This document shows positions 6,341 to 11,188 of a stretch of DNA of 11,188 nt, piece by piece. The stretch lies in the NCBI RefSeq assembly GCF_001969385.1, contig NZ_CP014804.1:1-11188 (forward strand), written 5' to 3'. The first letter of the stretch is position 1. Every line of letters begins with the position of its first letter. The DNA is from Salipiger profundus (GTDB lineage Bacteria > Pseudomonadota > Alphaproteobacteria > Rhodobacterales > Rhodobacteraceae). A program made the translations under genes and the position numbers. The notes under the pieces were generated by a model. That model saw only the letters and a list, made by a program, of their open reading frames with translations, ran no database searches and was not told where the DNA came from.

Positions 6341-7573
6341 ATGACAAAAGCCGATCGCCAAGTAATCACCGAACTCGAAACCGTACTGACCAGCCAAGGA
6401 TACAGCCCGGTGGTGGTCAGGAATTACTGCGCCTACGCGCGCGGCTTTCTTGACCATCTTGCGCAGCGGAACATCCCGGTCGCAGATGTAACCGAAGCCC
6501 AAGTGGAGCAATACCTGCGCGAAGCGGTCGCGCTGTTCCAGCGCCGTCACGGCCGCCTTCCTGGTCCGCGCTGGCACCAAATTCCCTGCGCGGGTATTCA
6601 CGCGCTGCTGCGGCTTGTGCAGGGCCGATGGCCACCGGCTACAAATGCGGCCTGTGCGGCCGACGCGTTGCGATTTGCGATCTGTAACGAGTACGAGGCC
6701 TGGCTTCTCGATGAGCGTGGCCTTGCCCGGCCCAGCATCCATGCGCTCCTGTGGGAAGCCCGACACTTCCTGGCCTGGCACCTCGAACGATGCGGTGCCG
6801 AAGGTCTGATGGATCTAAGTATCGACGACACCGACCGCTATATGGACCTGCGTGCATTGAAGCTGACGCGCAGCTCGCTGAAATCTGTTGCGGAGCGGCT
6901 TCGTTCGCTGCTGCGTCACCTCTATAGGGCGGGCCACATTGCGACCGACCTGTCGCCGCACATCATCGCGCCGTTGCTCTACGCCTATGAAGGTGTACCC
7001 TCGATCCTGGAACGGGACCAGATCGCCGCGGTACTGGAAAGCGCGAGGGCGGACAGGACACCGGCGGGGCTGCGGGACTACGCAATCTTGCAACTCCTTG
7101 CAACCTATGGGCTGCGGTCTGGAGAAATCCGCAATCTGCGGATTGAGGACATCGACTGGCGGAGCGAAACCATCCGTGTCCGTCACAGCAAAACGGGAGC
7201 CTGCTCGTTCCTGCCCCTGATGGTGCCTGCGGGCGAGGCCGTTCTCACCTATCTGCGTTCCGGACGGCCAGCGACCGCTGCCAGGGAAGTCTTCATCCGC
7301 ACGCGCGCGCCCTATCGCAAGCTCGAGAAGCTATACAGTCTGGTTCGACGGCGGCTCTGCGATGCCGGCATCAAGCCGCCAGGCAAATGCGGGCCGCATA
7401 TCTTCCGCCATGCGCGTGCGGTCGAGATGCTGCGCACGTCAGTTCCGCAAAAAGTCATCGGCGACCTTTTGGGGCATCGCTCAACCGCGTCGACGGCCCC
7501 CTACCTCAAGCTTGCCACCGAGGATCTCAGGGCCATTGCGCTTGATGTGCCGGGTGCGGAGGGGCTGGCATGA
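6341..7573 (+). CDS. ritA: RIT tyrosine recombinase RitA, copy 2
   Basis: 410 residues, same translation as the copy at 3485-4717, with R259, K284, H353, R356, H379 and Y388 of the tyrosine-recombinase active site in place. The ribosome site GGAGGAG is at 6328-6334, 6 nt before the ATG. The stop TGA (7571-7573) overlaps the ritB start as ATGA. Such enzymes cut and rejoin DNA through a 3'-phosphotyrosine. In a RIT the three proteins are thought to act together at the element ends. This gene is nearest the asymmetric, hairpin-bearing end of the element. Confidence 0.93.
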   Translation: MTKADRQVITELETVLTSQGYSPVVVRNYCAYARGFLDHLAQRNIPVADVTEAQVEQYLREAVALFQRRHGRLPGPRWHQIPCAGIHALLRLVQGRWPPATNAACAADALRFAICNEYEAWLLDERGLARPSIHALLWEARHFLAWHLERCGAEGLMDLSIDDTDRYMDLRALKLTRSSLKSVAERLRSLLRHLYRAGHIATDLSPHIIAPLLYAYEGVPSILERDQIAAVLESARADRTPAGLRDYAILQLLATYGLRSGEIRNLRIEDIDWRSETIRVRHSKTGACSFLPLMVPAGEAVLTYLRSGRPATAAREVFIRTRAPYRKLEKLYSLVRRRLCDAGIKPPGKCGPHIFRHARAVEMLRTSVPQKVIGDLLGHRSTASTAPYLKLATEDLRAIALDVPGAEGLA

Positions 7574-8940
7574 CCGCTCGCTGGCCCGATCCCGATCGCA
7601 CGATCATTGACCACCATCTCACCGGCCTTGGTCTGCGCAGCATGAAAAGTCGAACCTGCTACCGGCAGGTCTTGCACGGCTTCCAGGACGTCGCCGAGCA
7701 TCACAGCGAACTTGGTCAGGATGTGCTGGTCGCGTGGCTGCGGGTATCGGCTGAATGCTGGGCAGCGACTACGCTGCTGCACCGCACCCGCATCGTTGAC
7801 AGGTTCCTCGATCACCTTCTGATTACCGAGGCGATCGAGCGCAATCCCGTCACCACCCTGCGCGAAGCATGCAGTATCAAGCAGTGCATGCCAGTCTGGC
7901 GCGCTCTGGCATCGCACGATCCGGAAAAGGCCCTTGCCGAGTTGCGTCGGCCCCGGCCGTTCGGCAGCGTGCTGGGAGAGGTTTTGGCTGAGCACGTCGC
8001 GCTGATGCGGAACCGGGGGTACAAATACACTTCGCAGTCTGCCCGGTTGTTGAGATTTGACCAGTTCCTGCAGCTGAACCCGGCGCTCCAGGAGCAGCCG
8101 GTCGGGGTGATGCTCACACACTGGGCGGCGGCGAAATCCACGCGCAATCACGCCGTCGAATGTGAAAATCTCAGGCGCACCCTGACGAAAATCTTCCGTC
8201 ACCGGGACCCATCGATCCCATCACGCAGGCCGGACCCGCGACCGCAGAAGGACGTGGTCAAGCAATGGCGCAAGCCCCACATCTACTCGCCTGCCGATAT
8301 ACGACGGATGCTCGACGTCGCTCGTTCCTTCCCCTCACCACGGTCACCACTTCGCCCGCTGACGATCTACACCATGCTGGTGCTGGCCTATTGTGCAGGC
8401 TTGCGGCGGGGCGAGCTTGCCCGTCTCGATCTTGGCGACATCAATCTCCAGAGCGGTACGATCACGGTTCGCCAAACGAAGTTCTTCAAAACCAGGATCC
8501 TGCCGCTGCCCGCCAGCGTGGTGGTCGAGCTTCGAGCCTATATCAAAGCCCGGCGCCGTGCCGGCGCATCGCAGGATCCATGTGCCGGTCTGTTCTGGCA
8601 CGAGCAGGGCCGCACCCGCCGCTACACGCCGGAAATGATCACCTGGCTGCTCACTAACGTCACACGGCGCGCCGGGTTCAAGCCACTGCAAGGGCGAACC
8701 GGGCCGCGCGTTCACGATCTGCGCCACTCGATGGTCGTGAACCGCATCTTGGAATGGTACAAAGCGGGCATCAATCCGCAGGACCGGCTGCCGTTCCTCG
8801 CGACTTACCTCGGGCATCGGGATATCAATTCCACCCTGGTCTACATCACCGTCACGCAGGATCTTCTGCATCACGCCAGCGAACGGTTCAGAGCCGTGGG
8901 AGCACCATGCCTCGACCTTGGGCAGGGGGTGAGGTCATGA
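7570..8940 (+). CDS. ritB: RIT tyrosine recombinase RitB, copy 2
   Basis: 456 residues, same translation as 2118-3488, with active-site residues R279, K304, H382, R385, H416 and Y425. It is preceded by GGAGGGG 5 nt from the ATG, inside the end of ritA. Its 3' end carries the ribosome site for ritC (AGGGGG at about 8924-8929). The end-to-start overlaps on both sides leave no space for separate promoters, so ritA, ritB and ritC form one transcription and translation unit. Confidence 0.93.
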   Translation: MTARWPDPDRTIIDHHLTGLGLRSMKSRTCYRQVLHGFQDVAEHHSELGQDVLVAWLRVSAECWAATTLLHRTRIVDRFLDHLLITEAIERNPVTTLREACSIKQCMPVWRALASHDPEKALAELRRPRPFGSVLGEVLAEHVALMRNRGYKYTSQSARLLRFDQFLQLNPALQEQPVGVMLTHWAAAKSTRNHAVECENLRRTLTKIFRHRDPSIPSRRPDPRPQKDVVKQWRKPHIYSPADIRRMLDVARSFPSPRSPLRPLTIYTMLVLAYCAGLRRGELARLDLGDINLQSGTITVRQTKFFKTRILPLPASVVVELRAYIKARRRAGASQDPCAGLFWHEQGRTRRYTPEMITWLLTNVTRRAGFKPLQGRTGPRVHDLRHSMVVNRILEWYKAGINPQDRLPFLATYLGHRDINSTLVYITVTQDLLHHASERFRAVGAPCLDLGQGVRS

Positions 8941-9941
8941 ACAAGGCGAACCCGTTCCCGAACCTGATGCGCGCGTTCTTCTATGAGTGGCTTGTTGAGC
9001 AGCGGAACGCCTCCGTCCATACGGTCCGATCCTACCGCGACACCTGGCGGCTGTTCCTGCGGTTCACTGCGCAGCGCACCAAAAAGACGGTTGCGATGAT
9101 CACGCTGGCCGATCTGACTGCCCGCGACGTTGCTGCGTTCCTGAGGCACACTGAACAGGAGCGCGGCGGCACAATCGGCACGCGCAACTGCCGGCTTGCC
9201 GCGATCCGCAGCTTCTTCAACTTCGTGGCGACCAGAGATCCAGCATCGGTCGCTCAATGCGCGGAAATCCTCAACATCCCGGTCAAGCGAGCACCGGTAT
9301 CGGAACCCTGTTATCTGGAACCGGCGGAAGTGGCAGCGATCCTTGCCCAGCCAGACCGCTCGACCCTCGAAGGCATGCGCGATCACACGCTGCTCTCGTT
9401 CCTTTACAACAGCGGCGCACGAATACAGGAAGCGCTCGACCTGTGCCCCGATATGATCCGGTTCGAGAGCCCAAGTTGCGTGCGGCTGACAGGCAAGGGC
9501 CGCAAGGAACGCATCTGTCCGCTCTGGCCAGAAACCGTGCTGCTGTTGAAAACGCTATTGGAACGAAAACCGCGAGCACCGGACCAGCGGCTGTTCGTGA
9601 ACCGCTATGGTGAGCCGCTCAGTGCCTCGGGCGTCCGGTTCAAGCTTGCGGGCTATGTGAAAGCGGCGGCCGGAACCGAGCCATTGCTGCACACCAAACA
9701 TGTGACGCCGCACAGCTTCCGCCACGCCACCGCCGTGCATCTTGTCTCGGCCGGTGTCGACGTCACGGTCATCCGCAGCTGGCTTGGCCACGTGAGCCTC
9801 GACACCACCAACCATTACGCGAAGGCGAACCTGGAAACGAAACGAAAGGCACTGGACCAAGTCAGCCTGCCGGCAACGACAGTTCAACCGCCGTCATGGA
9901 AACGGGATGCGAGCCTGCTCGCCTGGCTCGACACGCTCTGA
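8937..9941 (+). CDS. ritC: RIT tyrosine recombinase RitC, copy 2
   Basis: 334 residues, same translation as 1117-2121. Active-site residues are R162, K187, H259, R262, H285 and Y294. Start choice: ATG at 8937 overlaps the ritB stop (8938-8940) and lies 7 nt after AGGGGG. The frame is open further upstream, with an in-frame ATG at 8907, but those codons lie within ritB. RitC is the shortest of the three and closest in length and layout to XerC/XerD-like recombinases. Confidence 0.93.
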   Translation: MNKANPFPNLMRAFFYEWLVEQRNASVHTVRSYRDTWRLFLRFTAQRTKKTVAMITLADLTARDVAAFLRHTEQERGGTIGTRNCRLAAIRSFFNFVATRDPASVAQCAEILNIPVKRAPVSEPCYLEPAEVAAILAQPDRSTLEGMRDHTLLSFLYNSGARIQEALDLCPDMIRFESPSCVRLTGKGRKERICPLWPETVLLLKTLLERKPRAPDQRLFVNRYGEPLSASGVRFKLAGYVKAAAGTEPLLHTKHVTPHSFRHATAVHLVSAGVDVTVIRSWLGHVSLDTTNHYAKANLETKRKALDQVSLPATTVQPPSWKRDASLLAWLDTL

Positions 9942-9943
9942 AA

Positions 9944-10008
9944 TAATGCGGAGGAATGTGGGCGAAAACGCCGGCAACCAGCAAGTCTGCGCAGGTTCCT
10001 CCGCATTA
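9944..10008. promoter_or_regulatory. Subterminal dyad at the ritC end, RIT copy 2
   Basis: TAATGCGGAGGAA at 9944-9956 and its reverse complement at 9996-10008, 39 bp apart. The longer (13-bp) arms and tighter spacing compared with the ritA end make this the stronger site. With 39 bp between the arms it is unlikely to act as a transcription terminator, and no T-run follows. Confidence 0.6.
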
Positions 10009-10031
10009 CGGCCACCTGATGATAAGTGAAG
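9997..10031. repeat. RIT copy 2 terminal inverted repeat, ritC end
   Basis: Reverse complement of 6196-6230. Its last six bases GTGAAG (10026-10031) are shared with the IS110 reading frame, which continues directly with CGG CAA AAG AAC GAT. Confidence 0.93.
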
Positions 10032-10802
10032 CGGCAAAAGAACGATGCGAATGATGCCGAAGCCATCGCTGAAGCAGCGTCCCGACCGACCATGCGCTTT
10101 GTGACGACCAAGACAACCGAGCAACAAGGTCAGTCGATGGTACTCAAGACCCGCGATCTTTTGACAGGGCAACGTACCCAGGCGATCAACGCATTGCGAG
10201 GGCATCTGGCTGAACATGGGATTGTCGCGCCGAAAGGCCCTCAGCATCTGCCTCGGTTGGAAAAGGCTGTGGCTGAGAATGGAGAACGATTGCCGCCCGA
10301 AGTCACCGGCCTTTGCCAAATATTCTTCGATCTCATCGCCGGGCTAAGCGCGCGCATTGACGCGCTGACCCGGCAACTTCGACAGATTGCCCGACAGGAC
10401 GATGTGGCGCGCAGGTTGATGACCATGCCGGGGATCGGCCCGGTGACGGCGGTATCGATTGCCGTGCTGGCGGCACCGCCAGAGATGTTCAGCAAGGGGC
10501 GCGACTTCGCAGCCTGGATCGGGCTGGCACCACGCCAGCATTCTACGGGCGGTAAAACAAGGCTGGGCAAGATATCAAAAATGGGTCAGCGCGACCTGCG
10601 GCGTTTGCTGATCATCGGTGCAATGTCCGCGATCCAAGCCGCGCAAAAACGCGGCGGCGCGCCAGATGGGTCGTGGCTGGCCCGTATGTTGGCTCGCAAA
10701 CCTAAAATGCTGGTTGCAGTTGCGCTGGCAAACAAGATGGCGCGGATGGCCTGGGCGATCATGGCTCATGGCGGCGTCTACGAGACCCCTGCCAACGCCT
10801 GA
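10026..10802 (+). pseudogene. C-terminal half of IS110-family transposase (right copy)
   Basis: About 256 residues after the shared Val-Lys. RQKNDANDAEAIAEA supplies D90 and D93. EQQGQSMVLKTRDLLTGQRT starts the helical linker. MPGIGPVTAVSIA, KGRDFAAWIGLAPRQ, STGGK (256-260) and KISKMGQRDLRRLL form the Transposase_20 region, with a serine at 256 in the expected area of the family's catalytic Ser. It resembles the left C-terminal half only moderately (well under 60% by eye) and has a different C-terminus (GGVYETPANA), so the two come from distinct IS110 elements. The first half is at 5921-6178. Excision of RIT copy 2 would restore a 341-codon gene with the full DEDD set. Confidence 0.9.
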
Positions 10803-10956
10803 GCGCGAAGGCAGGCTGGGGTGCGGTGGTTCTGAATGGAGGTCATGGCAAAGCGTCGACGAGATCAGGAATGGGAAAACCAGTAATGTCCCGAGTAGCT
10901 TGTACTACGGCCTCTCGTTTTGGACCTGTTCCTCGAACTCACCATGAGGGCCCGCG

Positions 10957-11010
10957 GCATTGAAGGTCGCAACCAGAGGCCGGATACACGAAGGAACTCG
11001 ACCGCAATGC
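10957..11010 (+). ncRNA. Stem-loop, possible guide loop of an IS110 bridge RNA
   Basis: GCATTG-AA-GGTCG (10957-10969) pairs with CGACC-G-CAATGC (10999-11010), leaving a 29-nt loop. The loop contains ATACACG (10984-10990), which recurs at 11054-11060 in the subterminal repeat of the same end, as a donor-recognising loop might. No covariation evidence is available, so the call is tentative. Confidence 0.35.
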
Positions 11011-11063
11011 TGTTGCCAAAGTCAAAAAATCGCTTGCAGCCCCGGGGGCGTCCATACACGGGA

Positions 11064-11093
11064 CATTGCTACGCAATGCACTGCCGGGCAGTG
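11064..11093. repeat. Two back-to-back palindromes at the IS110/IS3 junction
   Basis: CATTGC-TAC-GCAATG (11064-11078) is followed without a gap by CACTGCC-G-GGCAGTG (11079-11093), and IS3 sequence starts at 11094. They are either the tip of the IS110 element or a separate 30-bp palindromic insertion next to it. Confidence 0.7.
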
Positions 11094-11129
11094 AATGATC
11101 TGCTCTTCGCTGAAACGGCTTTTCCGCAT
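11094..11129 (-). pseudogene. IS3-family OrfA, first 12 codons
   Basis: Encodes MRKSRFSEEQII, the standard opening of IS407-type OrfA. It is cut by the right IS110::RIT insertion. The next codon, Gly of GILKEHQ, is at 5836-5834, so removing 5837-11093 restores the frame exactly. The ATG at 11129 follows CGAGGAG at about 7 nt. Confidence 0.9.
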
Positions 11130-11188
11130 CGTCTGTCTCCTCGTGTGGAGAACAGGCTAACTTCAAACCGCGGACTTTTAAGGGGAGC
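11130..11188 (-). other. IS3-family left end and leader (partial)
   Basis: The 59 bp upstream of orfA on the minus strand. It starts at the window edge with GCTCCCCTTAAAAGTCCGCG, which looks like the terminal inverted-repeat region of this IS3 type, and ends with the orfA ribosome site. The outermost bases of the element are probably just outside the window. Confidence 0.6.

Larger units (their letters stand above)
5837..10031. repeat. Arm 2 of a 4,195-bp perfect inverted repeat
   Basis: Mirror of arm 1 (paired coordinates sum to 11058). The loop between the arms is the 615-bp IS3 fragment at 5222-5836. Beyond 10031 and below 1027 the flanks differ at once: CGGCAAAAG here against GTTCACAAG on the other side. 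Confidence 0.93.
6176..10031 (+). mobile_element. RIT (recombinase-in-trio) element, copy 2
   Basis: Identical in content to RIT copy 1 and opposite in direction: ritA (6341-7573), ritB (7570-8940) and ritC (8937-9941), with 35-bp terminal repeats at 6196-6230 and 9997-10031. It is inserted at the same codon pair of an IS110 transposase whose C-terminal half differs from that on the left. All three reading frames are intact, so either copy could supply recombinase for both. Confidence 0.92.
5837..11093 (+). mobile_element. Right IS110-family (IS1111-like) element inserted in IS3 orfA, interrupted by RIT copy 2
   Basis: Both ends can be placed, because the IS3 orfA frame stops at codon 12 at 11094 and resumes at codon 13 at 5836. 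Without the 3,856-bp RIT the element is 1,401 bp: an 84-bp left end, a 341-codon gene and a 291-bp 3' non-coding end. A short left end, a long 3' end and subterminal inverted repeats (TGGACGCCCCC at 5851-5861, inverted at 11044-11054) are features of the IS1111 subgroup. No target duplication is seen, as expected for the family. Confidence 0.88.
10803..11093 (+). other. 3' non-coding end of the right IS110-family element, candidate bridge-RNA region
   Basis: 291 bp between the transposase stop and the IS3 junction, with no convincing gene. In IS1111-type elements this end encodes the bridge RNA that specifies donor and target DNA. Visible structure: a long stem-loop at 10957-11010, the inverted copy of the left-end repeat (GGGGGCGTCCA, 11044-11054) and two adjoining palindromes at 11064-11093. 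The bridge-RNA reading is inference from family knowledge plus the stem-loop. Confidence 0.55.

Noticed and set aside
6182..6781. 199-codon minus-strand frame (mirror at 4277-4876) covering the RIT end
   Set aside because: It is antisense to ritA and the terminal repeat. RitA has all catalytic residues and a good ribosome site, so the antisense frame is a shadow in GC-rich DNA.
7501..8202. 233-codon frame opposite ritB (mirror at 2856-3557)
   Set aside because: Antisense to a well-supported recombinase gene, with no recognisable domain. Its length is explained by codon bias.
1027..10031. The perfect inverted repeat as an assembly or amplification artefact
   Set aside because: The flanks outside the arms differ at once, and the arm edges fall on the RIT ends and the IS110 left end, so a biological origin is more likely. 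It cannot be excluded without long reads.
1..11188. CRISPR arrays, tRNA or rRNA genes, host genes or RIT cargo genes
   Set aside because: No regularly spaced short repeats, no cloverleaf-like segments and no conserved non-transposon coding frames were seen. Almost all of the window is accounted for by IS3, IS110 and RIT sequence.

Overview
The window is a nest of mobile elements with no host genes. The DNA is GC-rich (about 60% or more by eye). Its families are an IS3-family element of the IS407 type, two IS110-family transposases, and RIT (recombinase-in-trio) elements. This mix fits a proteobacterium, most likely an alphaproteobacterium. That taxonomic guess rests only on composition and element families.

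The layout is almost symmetrical. Two complete, apparently identical RIT elements (1027-4882 on the minus strand, 6176-10031 on the plus strand) point away from each other. Each carries three overlapping tyrosine-recombinase genes, ritA, ritB and ritC, joined by ATGA stop/start overlaps, and each has 35-bp terminal inverted repeats. Together with 339 bp of IS110 sequence on their inner side they form a perfect inverted repeat with arms of 4,195 bp (1027-5221 and 5837-10031). The arms are separated by 615 bp of a broken IS3 element (5222-5836). Coordinates of mirrored bases add up to 11058.

Each RIT sits inside an IS110-family transposase gene, at the same codon pair (GTG AAG, Val-Lys). The insertion splits the DEDD catalytic residues, with D10 and E53 on one side and D90 and D93 on the other. 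Removing each RIT at its flanking 6-bp direct repeat GTGAAG restores an open transposase frame of 343 codons (left) or 341 codons (right). The N-terminal halves are identical because they lie in the arms. The C-terminal halves (250-1026 and 10032-10802) come from clearly different IS110 elements, so at least one of the two genes is a chimera joined at the RIT.

The right IS110 copy (5837-11093) is a complete IS1111-like insertion in the IS3 orfA gene. The IS3 sequence at 11094-11188 rejoins the IS3 sequence at 5836 exactly at a codon boundary. The left IS110 copy abuts IS3 orfB at 5221/5222 and runs off the left edge. The order of nesting is therefore IS3, then two IS110 insertions, then one RIT in each. 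Only the rit genes look intact. Both IS110 genes are split, and the IS3 is broken by the insertions, by a probable 1-base loss at its frameshift site and by a nonsense codon.

The points most worth following are RIT targeting of a conserved codon site in RNA-guided IS110 transposases, shuffling of IS110 halves through RIT copies, the asymmetric RIT end with an 11-bp hairpin, and a candidate bridge-RNA region after the right IS110 gene.
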